Assembly: GCA_032622095.1 (NCBI GenBank)
Contig: CP136067.1
Span: 48,647,899 to 48,711,898 of the forward strand
Length of the DNA stretch: 64,000 nucleotides
Source: Siphonodentalium dalli
Lineage: Eukaryota > Mollusca > Scaphopoda > Gadilida > Siphonodentaliidae
Direction of reading: 5' to 3'
The position numbers were made by a program, and so were the translations under genes. The notes under the pieces were generated by a model that was given only the letters and a program-made list of their open reading frames with translations, did not search any database and was not told where the DNA came from. Below are positions 45,290 to 57,332 of the stretch, one piece after another (within the stretch, counting starts at the first letter, position 1; each line of letters opens with the position of its first letter).

Positions 45290-45720
45290 ATTTCCAAAAT
45301 GGCCGCCGAAAATATGAAAAATGGTAAATATTGCCCCAGGATGTCCTGCAATGGCTTACAAGTTGTGGTTGATATATAAAATTGGCTAATCTGTATTATA
45401 TACATTGAATACTAACATGTCTGATGCACCATGGATCATTGTTTCTATTGTCACCACTGACATCACCAGAAATATTGGATTTTTCTCTCACAAACTTGAC
45501 ATAAATATCGGCAAAAATTCACTTTTCAGGGTTGGACAATTGTTTTAAGTAAAATGCAATTATCATTGGTATCAAAGGTATTTATTGTTTTGGTCTATCT
45601 TAAATGTGTCACACTACGGTGTTTATAGACCAAATTGCTCAAGATGGCTTCCAAAATGGCAACCAAATTTGTAAAAAGTTATTTTTTTTACATATATCCC
45701 GAACAGTATTCTCTGCGTTA
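45290..45720. repeat. second copy of the 31.6-32.0 kb internal repeat
   Basis: ATATTGCCCCAGGATGTC, AGTTGTGGTTGATATATAAA, CATTGAATACTAACATGTCT, ACTTGACATAAATATCGGC and CTCAAGATGGCTTCC parallel the sequence at about 31630-31970 in the same order and orientation. It is a dispersed non-coding repeat associated with the TIR element at 31118-33599. Confidence 0.75.
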
Positions 45721-45959
45721 TCCGACAAGGTATTAAATTGTGACTCACTTGGTTATTATACGTGTTAGTTAATTAGCTGACAACCACGTTCTATTATGTT
45801 TGTCCCAGTTCCGTATGGGGCATGACAAATTAATTTTAATGTTGCAGTATGAAATTTGGCGGAGAACCTCTTTTGTGATTCTTGCCATATTATTGAAAGG
45901 AAATGGGCAGAACTTTGAAACGGAACTGATATGAACCATAATATGTGGCTATACTGGTC

Positions 45960-46770
45960 CATTATGATAAAACATATGAACTGTAGGGTGAATGCCAGGG
46001 AGTTACTATATGATCATAGGTAAGGTGAATAGGTATACAGGGAGTTATTGTATGGTCAATGGTGAGACGAGTACATGTATGTATACAATGAGTGACTGTA
46101 TGATCATAAATGTAATGAATAGCTATGCAGGGAGTGGTTAAATTGTCATGTGTCATGTGTATGAGTATACCCGGTGTTCCTGCTTGGTGACTCGTTGCGG
46201 TATGGCCATGTGTAGGTTATACGGGTATACACATGTGTTGCTATATAGTCATGGGCGAGGGGTATGTGTTGTATAGCGAGCGGCTATATGGCCATGGATG
46301 ATATGCATATGCATACATGGATTGAATATACTGACATGGCTGTGGAGTATTAGTATATCTTGAGTGGCTATTCTGCTATGGTGTGACAAATAGGGATACA
46401 GGGAATGACATGGCCAAGGGTGAGGTGAATATATATACAATGATTGACCATGATCATGTATGAATGTTTTGAATAGGTACACACGGGGTGACTATATGGC
46501 CATAGGTCAGATGAAGGAGTATACCAGGTGCCATGGATGAGGGTATGTGTATGAAGCGAGTGGCTATATGACCATTGGTGATGTGGATATGTATACCCGG
46601 GGCGACTCTATGGTCATTGTTGTGGCGTTGATGTATATATTGAATGTCTATTTGACCATGTGTGTGTGGAGAATAGGTATACATGGGATGACCGTATGGC
46701 CAATGGTGAGTTGAATGGGTATACAAGTAGTGACTATGGTTATGGGTAATGTTTGGGATTATACCCGGTG
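45960..46770. repeat. degenerate minisatellite of about 55 bp
   Basis: Units contain GGTGAATAGGTATACAGGGA and a variable TATATGGTCATGG segment. About fourteen diverged units are present. Long minus-strand open frames (up to 125 codons with HLTYDHIVTPW-like repeats) arise from the absence of stops in the unit and are not a gene. A short block of the same unit lies inverted near 32060-32280. Confidence 0.75.
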
Positions 46771-46830
46771 TGCTTCGCCTCGGTGAATTATTTCTCCGAA
46801 TGCCCGACAGCTCGGGGAGTATCCTATACA

Positions 46831-46944
46831 TAGTATAATGATAATGAATTTATGACTCCAGGCATGAATTCATTATCATTACAATTACCCTGTCAAGGAG
46901 ATAGTCCCATAAATTGCCGGATTTAGTGTACAGTATCCCTTTAA
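46831..46944. mobile_element. right half of the boundary MITE at the array's left edge
   Basis: Only the right portion of the MITE seen whole at 54592-54810 and 62465-62678 is present. It starts at the central hairpin (AATGATAATGAATT...AATTCATTATCATT) and runs to CAGTATCCCT-TTAA. The left half is replaced by unrelated sequence, so the array's left breakpoint lies in the middle of this element. Confidence 0.8.
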
Positions 46945-47019
46945 GGTTTGTAAATTAGCCTGTTCCATTCATATGTTAATACTTTAATAAACTATGGTTG
47001 ATATAGAATTGATACTTAC

Positions 47020-49459
47020 ATTTTTGGACCGCGTTCAGATGAGAACTCGCAGTGAAAGATGACGATGGTCCGGTGTTTGAGGGGAGCGTCGCCCAGAAAC
47101 CTCTTCTCGATCATCGCATGTGTGTGGAGATTCTCCGCATCCTGCAAATAATAGGTGACTTAGATACAGATCCTAAGACAATACAAACACTACACAATTC
47201 AACCGCAAAATCGGCCGATAGGAAAACTGATCATTATTTTAACACAAATATAATTTTTTCCGGTATTGTCGATTGTTGGGTGGCTGAATTTAGATTATTG
47301 ACACAAACCACCATTAAGGGTGATACCATACATCTGAATTGATATTCTGAGCGTGTTACAAATTTTATTATTGGACTCATCAACAAACAAAAAAATCATT
47401 AAGAAATAAAACTATACGGATATACATGTACAATATGTAATTTCAACATATATATTGATATTTGTTACGTAATAAAATAATGTTGTCAATCAACATAATG
47501 CCAATAAGATCATTTAACTTGGCATGATCCTCATTATTTTACAAAAGAAAGAAATCGATTGCTGTGTGAAATTGGCAAATATTAGAACAGAGGTCACGTC
47601 GGTGACGCACACGTACCTGGATATGACCACCTTCGTACTCATATGGGTATCGACAGTCTACGACCACAAACTCGTCGACGCTGTTGCTGAATCGGCCTGA
47701 CATCAAATCTTCCAACTGTAAAAAAAAATGAATGACAAATTTTACTACCTATATTTTTATAACTGGAACAAATCTACGATGAAGGTATACGGTATTTGGA
47801 TATGTTCCGCATAATTGGTGGACTCATCCTATAAGAACACTGGACATCTGGTGAAGAATTTCGAGACATGATTGTATACATCATTTATTACACATCTTTC
47901 CTAACCTAACTACTTCATTATCTTCACCCATCTATCGCACCCCACTCTTTCTCATCCCAACTCGCTTAACTATCCAAACATTTATGAGAAAACATAGAAC
48001 TATATTAAAATTTTCGTCTTCTTTACCAAGTAGTTGTCTGTATTGACACTTGGGGTAACATTTCAAGAGGAAAGAATTTTTATCCCATCATAATTTGAAC
48101 AGTTTGCTTTTCTATCAGTTTGAATTTCAGATATAGAAGGAAGTCCAGATAGTTGGGCACAAAAGCAACATGGGAACATTCATATTACATGTATACCTCA
48201 ATCAAATACGTGTATTGGAAGTCTCGATTATTGTATACATTAATCATTTGAAAGCACTCACTGTTTGTGGGGAGATGTACTTAAGATCCTTGTGCCGACC
48301 GGAGATGACATGGAGAGTGTGGGTCAGGGTCCCGTCACCAATCAGATCGTCGTTGGAGGTAATCGAGTTCAGAGCTTCTTTAATTCTCACGTCGTCTTTG
48401 GCTGATTTATCTACCAGGTGGCGTTTGGCTGCTGGTTCGAAGATTTCACACTTATCAGCGATCTGGCGCTTCAGACAGTTGTCGGAGGATTTGGAACGCC
48501 CGAAAAGACATCGAACTGGTCTACGACAGATGGAAAACTGGAAGGGATATAGAACATATATTTACTTGTTCAGATGTTTGTTTTCCCGTGGCTTAAATAC
48601 AAAAATTCAACAAATAAAATGTGTGCGTATGGTACTGGCAATTGCGTTTGAAGCATTGCAACGCATATATTCATGCTGAACTGTTTTGGTTTGGGTGGTG
48701 CCTGCAGTTGATACATGTATGACCGTTTGTATTATGTTCTTTATATATATATTGTGTTCATATATACAATCTTCAGTAATGGAGGATACTTAAAGATATA
48801 TATCATTGTGGCGTTCTTGGTTTACGTAATTTATAAATAACAATTACACGTACCTCAGACTTAGTTGGTGTTTCTGATGGGAGAATCGAACAGAAACTAC
48901 CCTCATGTTCGCTGATGTGTGCAGCAGTTGGTGACTGGAAAACAAATTATATTGATTAATGTGGATATAATTAGCCATATCAGTTAACATTTAAATCAAG
49001 CAACTCAATCACTATTTCCTGTGAGCAGCATTATATGCTCTTATATTATATATACAGCATAGACTAATGAAAGAAAATAGTCGACAATATGCGATTAAAA
49101 AACATAACTTAATTTGACCATTTATGTGCCATAATAGAAACGTATACAGGTTCATTACTGTGGTTGCTTTAACATTTTCACATAAAACGAACTGACGAAA
49201 TAACTTGTGATCGATTCCTTAATACTGTTCTTAAATAAGCACAATGTTTAAACTGAACAATGTTCTCTAAATTACGGATAATAGGTCCTTATAAATCACG
49301 TTTGTACGAGTTGGCAATTTCTCCTGCTCTAATCCGGCTTACCTCTACGTCTATACCGCTATCTCTGGACGACTCATCGACATGAAGCTTGAAGTCACAA
49401 GGGCTCAACAGCTGGATGATATCCATGGTATCGTATATGTCGAAAGTGATGTTAGGAAT
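47020..49459 (-). pseudogene. CDC25: CDC25 copy A, lacks last two exons
   Basis: M-phase inducer phosphatase copy, read right to left. Exons: 49459-49343 (likely start ATG in GATACCATGGAT, MDIIQLLSPCDF; ends RDSGIDVE), 48934-48854, 48537-48262 ([12 protein letters not shown]), 47715-47617 ([15 protein letters not shown]) and 47141-47020 ([15 protein letters not shown]). All have GT-AG borders and matching phases. A non-coding exon ends at 49994. The HCEFSSER catalytic loop is intact. The two exons that follow in copies B and C should lie left of 47020, but unit 1 ends at 46831 and a minisatellite follows, so the C-terminal third of the catalytic domain is missing. Exon 2 here lacks the deletion seen in copy B. 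Confidence 0.85.
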
Positions 49460-49993
49460 CTGAAAGAAAAATGGTTTCAATTAATTAATTGAAGCAAAAG
49501 AGGAATCATTGATGTCTAACTCGGATATCAACCTACTGTCAGCTACACTATCTATATATATAGATATAGGCAATATATCACCAACACTAATATTGCGGGA
49601 ATTTGATCTATTCTGGTGATATTCTCCGATACGTTCATACATTTATTAGAAATATTTAATAAAACGCGGAAATATTCAGGCAACTAAAAATGTATTGGGC
49701 AACAAATTGTTGCCGCTAAATTCCATCACCTCGCTAAAGAATGTCAGATAATGAGCACACGCTACATGCCACTGATAAGATATATTTGATCCAGTTTATG
49801 CGGTCGCCATGCGAATGATAAATGTAAGGGAATACATTATAACTTAAAATATGTGTATCGACATAGAGATGTATTCCCGGTTCGAAATGTTAAATAATAG
49901 CATTAAGGCTCTGCAAGTACCAGTTTTGAAACATGTGAAATGAATTGAGGTACACGGTAAAACTGAGAACCACGCGATGACGAGGATACTCAC

Positions 49994-50060
49994 AATGGGT
50001 TCAAGGCGAGAAGGGCGAATGAATAAAACGTCCAAACTTTACTGCTTATAAAGTAAGGGA
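49994..50060 (-). other. likely non-coding first exon of CDC25 copy A
   Basis: A strong donor (CCATT then GTGAGTATCC) ends a segment with an in-frame stop and no ATG before the junction, so it is best read as 5' UTR spliced to the exon starting at 49459. The right boundary is not determined. The same site in copy B is at 57867. The GC-richer 150 bp to the right is the probable promoter, with no element assignable. Confidence 0.45.
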
Positions 50061-53000
50061 CAGAATGTTGTTTATTTTGAGAATACGTGAGAAACGATTC
50101 GCGATGTTGTATGATAACAAATTGTAACACATCGGGATCGCGTGGCAGAATGTTGCTCACGGATACGGCTGCCTATCACAACTCGGGGCGTTAAAATTAC
50201 ACAGATAGTGGGAAGAGCAGCGTCGATGCGCATGACAACGTGTTAGATTTCCTGTTCAGAAGTGTTTAGTCGCATGTTTGGAAGTGAGATAACAGTTTGT
50301 GAGTGAAATTCAGCCCAGGAACTGTCAACTATATTGTTTACAACTTATCAACTATGTCAGCAATTTGGTCAGTCGGTGGTTTGCTGAAGATGAATAACGA
50401 CCAATGGGGGGGTCACGAACCTCCCGAAGGCCCACAAACTATACTAACACTGACACGGCGCTTCTTTTTTTTATCTTCTGAAGAAACATCGGGACCTAAC
50501 TTTTCTAAATTCTATGAATTGAACAGATCTGTCTCGGGCACATATAGTCCGGACAATGTACGTAACGTATGTTACCACCAATGTGATGAGAATTCAACAA
50601 TCTTATGCGACCTACTAACTTCAATATGATACTCTTTATTCCGGCCTCCACGGTGAAGAGCAGTGAGGTTTTTTAATTGTATCTTGTTTCTATTAACAAA
50701 TTCGTGGAAAGTATATATAAACAGCAAAAACCCAAATGTAAAAGACAAACCCAAATGTAAAAGTCAATTAGCACATATCAGCGCGGAACGGGTGTTGTAA
50801 CTTAATAGGTACACATTATTAACAGATCCGGTTTTGTGTAGACATAATTTTAAACATACCATATTGTAGATAGTTGAAAGTATTGAGTGTTTATGAATAT
50901 GCGTTTTCTACTGCAACAAAATGAAATTGAACTGACAAGTTAAGACGGGGCACCATTTTATTAACTACGTGCACATATCACGTGACTTCAGTTGAGCTTG
51001 GCTTACCATATTGTGCAAGTGATTGAATTTCAACCGACAAAGAGTCACTTCGTAATATGTCCCTAGCCCATAAGCGCGACTGGTTGCGTTTTCTCGCCTG
51101 ATAGTGTGAAAGTCTGACCCCTTTATTACTCACCGGAACTAACTTATATGTTTCGTCGTTAACATTATCACTCCGCGAGGAGCTTATCACTTTACGAATG
51201 TGACAAGTTTGAAGAATTCGTTTCGCTTTTTTGTTCAACTCAGGTTTTGCCCCCAAATTATCCGTAGTAATGGTCACTTCTATACCATTCCAGTGATGTT
51301 CGGAAGATCAATATACACGTAGGTCGATAAATACAACAATGCGGACTTTATATGCCAACGGAAGACGTGGATCCTATGTCAAGGAGTTCTATAAATATAT
51401 ATAGGGGCACCCTTTTGCATTATTGTTCTGCAACCGCTGGGCAGATTTAGCTGATATTTGGTATGGTGATAGAACAGCATGGGGGAACAGCTACATGCAT
51501 AACGTGGATTTCGTCCACCCATTTTCACCAGAGTTTTTGCCCTTTATTTACTTAGAAAATTAAATTTTTCTCTTGTTTTTGGGGTTTCCAAATGATAGCG
51601 TGAGCTTTGGTGGTACGATTGCAAACTTAAATCCCATAGTTTTGTGGACCAGTTATATGAAAATACATGTCAAGTGCGAAAATGCCACGCGACAGCGTAC
51701 CTCTTGTTACATACAGCCGACTAAGGGTATGTTCTAAGAGCTGGAAAACTTCGCAATTGGTCTTATATTTATGTGGCGCGTGTTGGAAAGGGATGAATCA
51801 CTATGAATTTAGTTTTTAGTAGGACCCTCTTTTGTGAATTCGGTATGCACCACGTGACCAGAAAGAGCTTGTATTATCAGATTGAGTAACGGATTGAATT
51901 TCATCAGCCAGCAAAGAGCCATTTCCCATATGGCACCAGCCAATGCAGATGTGACAGTCGGCCTTTTCCGATTGGAGGGTGCAATAAGCCGGTCCTTTAA
52001 AGGACAGATAATTTTGGCCAGATGCTAAGTGAACAGTCAATATAGTTTAGTTATATGTGTTATTATATTACCACACACATTTGGAATTTATTAGTGTCGA
52101 GATCCTTTTTTCGCCACGAAGATTAGAAGGCCCCTACCTGGTCACTATACCACGGGTTCCTGTCAGATTAGTCATAAAACAAAAAGTACCTATATATTAG
52201 ACTTATATATAGGTAAGTTTCGCAGAAGTGAAGCAAACGCTCTTTATTTTTTGCCTTATCATCCATAAACTGGCAAGCAATACTGCTCTTTATTATTCCA
52301 CCGACATTTTTTATTTTCGGAACTGGACGGTGTGTGCGGAAAAGCTAGAACAATTCCACGGTGATTGAAATGGCAACCCAAAATGAACAGTGACAGATTA
52401 CAATTTAATATACATCCGTTATAATTCAAACTATGGACAAACGCCCGTTTTATGAGCATATATAAATACACGATTTGATATCCAATAGTACTTACTATAT
52501 TGACTGTTCTGATTGCATATTTTTTGGAGTTTTACTGAGAGTTACAATAAAAACAATCTAAAACGATTATCTCGATCCTGACCATGAAGCGAGGAAACCA
52601 TACATGCATCAATTTAATGGATCTGGTTGAATTCTCCATATAGTTGACGTGAAGGCCACATAAGAACATGAGAATGAGTAATCGTAACTTACCTTGCGCG
52701 CCTGTGTATGAACCGGGAATATAGAACTCTAGGCTACCATATAGTTGACGCGAAGGCCACATAAGAACATGCGAATGAGTAATCGTAACTTACCTTGCGC
52801 GCCTGTGTATGAGCCGGGAATATAGAACTCTAGGCTACCGAGTACCACTCGTATTAGCTTACGTTTTGCTGTATATACAGGGTTTCGATTCCTCATAAGG
52901 ATTTCCCAAAATGAAGCCGCTTAATGAGATAATGTTGTTTCGGCAATAACAAGGTTTCCTATTTCTGGATCTTTAATAATCCTCTTATGGGAATTAAAAT

Positions 53001-53929
53001 CCTCGGGTCCTTCGTCAACAAATTCCACAAGCATCACACTTTGACAGTTTGACCAAAACAATATAATTTAGTATTGCTCACTCTTAATGAAATTTCAACA
53101 CGAGACATTGTCTTGTGTTTGATGTACTTAAAACGGAAGGAACATGTACATATTATGTTATTAGATGCAAGTGGCAACAGGACTTCCGGTCGTGGAGAAA
53201 ATCACACTCTGGGCTAGACGAGGTCATGGGTTCGAACTTCGAACAAATACTATAAAACTAAAATTATTGTAATGTGGTTGTTACTTTGGAATTACACATT
53301 TTATTATAAAATTATAGCATACAAATTTGTATTACGTAATTAGTAAATTCCCAAGTAACACTCACGTTACAATAAATTTTTTTTTATTATGGTGATCAAC
53401 TGTATTTCTACCAATGTATGTCTCTCACTGTTGATTTAGTTTCAAGATACATGACGAAAACTTCATTAACAACATGCCTCCACGAGAAATGATATTCAAC
53501 AGATCTTCTGGGACAGTATTGGGCCATGGGTTGAGGGTACTCGCAATGTGCCATTCTCGTCGATAGAGTAGTAACATAAGTTTGACAACAATATTTATTT
53601 ACAATGTAGCACGTTATGTGAAACAATATATATTAACAATAATTTAGCGAGCTCTTTACGGCATATACATTTTATAAATAACAATAACAGTATCACAGCT
53701 AAGCTTGAAAACAAAACAAATATCTCACACACCAAGCAGTTCATATATTGCTACCCAAATGAGTTTTTTTTGGGGTGGGGGTGTATTAATAAATAGACCT
53801 GTGACTACCCGTCAAGTACGCTGATCAAATCTTAAACACTTGGTGCACTGGTGTCTGAGAAATAACATGACAACAAATAACAAATAACAACAAACAACAG
53901 AGTAACAACAACTTGATGACGACGAACAG
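50061..53929. other. unit 1 spacer: no firm gene
   Basis: This holds the CDC25 upstream region and, further right, the 3' flank of copy B. A minus-strand frame at 51277-50978 has 99 codons and a strong donor (GTTCCG then GTGAGT) near 51130, and differs by one residue in unit 2. It has no ATG start and no recognised domain. Its end (GTTGAAATTCAATC, GTCACGTGA) is echoed near 51830-51920, suggesting a dispersed repeat. A plus-strand 108-codon frame at 50303 is broken by a two-base difference in unit 2 and is not supported. Confidence 0.5.
52637..52839 (-). repeat. 101-bp tandem pair, each with a strong splice donor
   Basis: TAGTTGACG starts at 52641 and 52742 (period 101). On the minus strand each unit contains GGCGCGCAAG followed by GTAAGTTACG, an excellent donor site. 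They could be alternative upstream exons or remnants of one. The pair recurs at 60509-60711 in unit 2. Confidence 0.75.
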
Positions 53930-56900
53930 CTAGAATCTCAGCGACCTCTTCCTCTGACCGTTGGACCAGGACTTGGATTTGGCTCGGAAGTGACGTAGCT
54001 GAGATGAGTAATCCTGGTGCAGCATAGGTCGATATGACTGTGGGGTGCAGAGAGTCTGGGAAGAGTAATATATAGCAAATGAGAACACAATAATATTCAC
54101 AATTTCACGAATTATATGCAGAAGAAGTACTTGTTCGGGTGGTGAAACACCGTTGCATCGACAGTGGACTACATTTGTTGCAATTACTCTACACATGCGT
54201 GTATTAAACGTGAGCTTATTGGTACGATGTCTTGTCATCATAGTTCGTTAGGTACACGTACAGTGTTGAAACGAATTTCGAAAATGTAGTGAAACAAAAC
54301 GCACCTGTTTGGATTCGAAGAATTCCTTATACCCGCCATGAAGGATATAGATTTCAGGGTAAAACAGGTTCGGGTAATTCTCTGCGTTCATCTCTCTGTC
54401 CTTCTGTCGCAGGTGTCTGAGCCTAGAAAAAATACATTCAGATATAAACCTTGGCTCACGACATAATCATAGCAATAACATATACATGTAGTGAACTGTA
54501 TTGCTACGTGTATGCTTACATCCGATTACAAAGAACTTAATTAAATAATTAAATAATGCTCCAATTTCTCCTTGTCATTTTCATGTTAAACTTAAAGGGG
54601 TACTGTATACTAAATCCGGCCATATATGGGACCATCTGCTTTTATACAGAATATAAGCATATGATTAATGAATTTGAGCCATGAATTAGTATGAAATAGT
54701 ATAATGATAATGAATTTATGACTCCAGGCATGAATTCATTATCATTACAATTACCCTGTCAAGGAGATAGTCCCATAAATTGCGGGATTTAGTGTACAGT
54801 ATCCCTTTAAGGTTTGTAAATTAGCCTGTTCCATTCATATGTTAATACTTTAATAAACTATGGTTGATATAGAATTGATACTTACATTTTTGGACCGCGT
54901 TCAGATGAGAACTCGCAGTGAAAGATGACGATGGTCCGGTGTTTGAGGGGAGCGTCGCCCAGAAACCTCTTCTCGATCATCGCATGTGTGTGGAGATTCT
55001 CCGCATCCTGCAAATAATAGGTGCCTTAGATACAGATCCTAAGACAATACAAACACTACACAATTCAACCGCAAAATCGGCCGATAGGAAAACTGATCAT
55101 TATTTTAACACAAATATAATTTTTTCCGGTATTGTCGATTGTTGGGTGGCTGAATTTAGATTATTGACACAAACCACCATTAAGGGTGATACCATATATC
55201 TGAATTGATATTCTGTGCGTGTTACAAATTTTATTATTGGACTCATCAACAAACAAAAAAACCATTAAGAAATAAAACTATACGGATATACATGTACAAT
55301 ATGTAATTTCAACATATATATTGATATTTGTTACGTAATAAAATAATGTTGTCAATCAACATAATGCCAATAAGATCATTTAACTTGGCATGATCCTCAT
55401 TATTTTACAAAAGAAAGAAATCGATTGCTGTGTGAAATTGGCAAATATTAGAACAGAGGTCACGTCGGTGACGCACACGTACCTGGATATGACCACCTTC
55501 GTACTCATATGGGTATCGACAGTCTACGAACACAAACTCGTCGACGCTGTTGCTGAATCGGCCTGACATCAAATCTTCCAACTGTAAAAAAAAATGAATG
55601 ACAAATTTTACTACCTATATTTTTATAACTGGAACAAATCTACGATGAAGGTATACGGTATTTGGATATGTTCCGCATAATTGGTGGACTCATCCTATAA
55701 GAACACTGGACGTCTGGTGAAGAATTTCGAGACATGATTGTATACATCATTTATTACACATCTTTCCTAACCTAACTACTTCATTATCTTCACCCATCTA
55801 TCGCACCCCACTCTTTCTCATCCCAACTCGCTTAACTATCCAAACATTTATGAGAAAACATAGAACTATATTAACATTTTCGCCTTCTTTACCAAGTAGT
55901 TGTCTGTATTGACACTTGGGGTAACATTTCAAGAGGAAAGAATTTTTATCCCATCATAATTTGAACAGTTTGCTTTTCTATCAGTTTGAATTTCAGATAT
56001 AGAAGGAAGTCCAGATAGTTGGGCACAAAAGCAACATGGGAACATTCATATTACATGTATACCTCAATCAAATACGTGTATTGGAAGTCTCGATTATTGT
56101 ATACATTAATCATTTGAAAGCACTCACTGTTTGTGGGGAGATGTACTTAAGATCCTTGTGCCGACCGGAGATGACATGGAGAGTGTGGATCAGGGTCCCG
56201 TCACCAATCAGATCGTCGTTGGAGGTAATCGAGTTCAGAGCTTCTTTAATTCTCACGTCGTCTTTGACTGATTTATCTACCAGGTGGCGTTTGGCTGCTG
56301 GTTCGATGATGTCACACTTATCAGCGATCTGGCGCTTCAGACAGTTGTCGGAGGATTTGGAACGCCCGAAAAGACATCGAACTGGTCTACGACAGATGGA
56401 AAACTGGAAGGGATATATATAGAACAGATATTTACTTGTTCAGATGTTTGTTTTCCAGTGGCTTAAATACAAAAATTCAACAAATAAAATGTGTGCGTAC
56501 GATACTGGCAATTGCGTTTGAAGCATTGCAACGCATATATTCATGCTGAACTGTTTTGGTTTGGGTGGTGCCTGCAGTTGATACATGTATGACCGTTTGT
56601 ATTATGTTATTTATATATATATATATTGTGTTCATATATACAATCTTCAGTAATGGAGGATACTTAAAGATATATATTATTGTGGCGTTCTTGGTTTAAG
56701 TAATTTATAAATAACAATTACACGTACCTCAGACTTAGTTGGTGTTTCTGATGGGAGAATCGAACAGAAACTACCCTCATGTTCGCTGATGTGTGCAGCA
56801 GTTGGTGACTGGAAAACAAATTATATTGATTAATGTGGATATGATTAGCCATATCAGTTAACATTTAAGTCAAGCAACTCAATGACTATTTCCTGTGAGC

Positions 56901-57332
56901 AGCATTATATGCTCTTATATTATATATACAGTATAGACTAATGAAAAAAAATAGTCGACAATATGCGATTAAAAAACATAACTTAATTTGACCATTTATG
57001 TGCCATAATAGAAACGTATACAGGTTCATTACTGTGGTTGCTTTAACATTTTCACATAAAACGAACTGACGAAATAACTTGTGATCGATTCCTTAATACT
57101 GTTCTTAAATAAGCACAATGTTTAAACTGAACAATGTTCTCTAAATTACGGATAATAGGTCCTTATAAATCACGTTTGTACGAGTTGGCAATTTCTCCTG
57201 CTCTAATCCTGCTTACCTCTACGTCTATACCGCTATCTCTGGACGACTCATCGACATGAAGCTTGAAGTCACAAGGGCTCAACAGCGGATGATATCCATG
57301 GTATCGTATATGTCGAAAGTGATGTTAGGAAT
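53930..57332 (-). CDS. CDC25: CDC25 dual-specificity phosphatase, copy B (frameshifted near start)
   Basis: Dual-specificity phosphatase that activates CDK-cyclin by removing inhibitory phosphates. Exons, right to left: 57332-57217, 56808-56728, 56403-56128, 55581-55483, 55007-54886, 54422-54305 and 54055-53930, all with GT-AG borders. The rhodanese-type fold is clear: [15 protein letters not shown], the catalytic loop HCEFSSER (His-Cys-X5-Arg), [15 protein letters not shown] and SYRPM, ending RKRSLRF then stop. An intact gene would encode about 301 residues, short for the family because the regulatory N-terminus is only about 150 residues. The second exon has one base fewer than copy A (CAGCGG for CAGCTGG), shifting the frame to a stop a few codons after the probable ATG. 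Codon changes against copy A in exons 4 and 5 all alter amino acids. It may be a recent pseudogene. Confidence 0.9.
54592..54810. mobile_element. TTAA-flanked MITE at the unit 1/unit 2 junction
   Basis: TTAA-AGGGGTACTGTATACTAAAT at the left pairs with ATTTAGTGTACAGTATCCCT-TTAA at the right, including ATATGGGACCATCT / AGATAGTCCCATAAAT. A second hairpin lies in the centre. It is about 211 bp with no coding capacity. It sits in the CDC25 intron between the catalytic exon and the penultimate exon. Confidence 0.85.

Noticed and set aside
45960-46831. Minus-strand frames of 64-125 codons with repeated HLTYDHIVTP motifs
   Set aside because: Their repeat period equals that of the minisatellite DNA and no start, splice or domain context supports a gene.
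47052-47342. 96-codon plus-strand frame repeated in all three array units
   Set aside because: It is the antisense of the CDC25 catalytic exon and adjoining intron; the minus strand has GT-AG borders and the HCEFSSER motif.
48170-48679. 169-codon plus-strand frame
   Set aside because: Antisense of CDC25 exon 4; the copy in unit 2 is shorter because of small intron differences, so it is not conserved as protein.
50303-50629. 108-codon plus-strand frame near the CDC25 promoter
   Set aside because: A two-base length difference in unit 2 changes the frame, and no domain is visible.
53170-53260. tRNA-like stretch with GGGTTCGAACTTC (B box)
   Set aside because: No matching A box, acceptor stem or anticodon arm could be folded; at best a tRNA-derived repeat trace.
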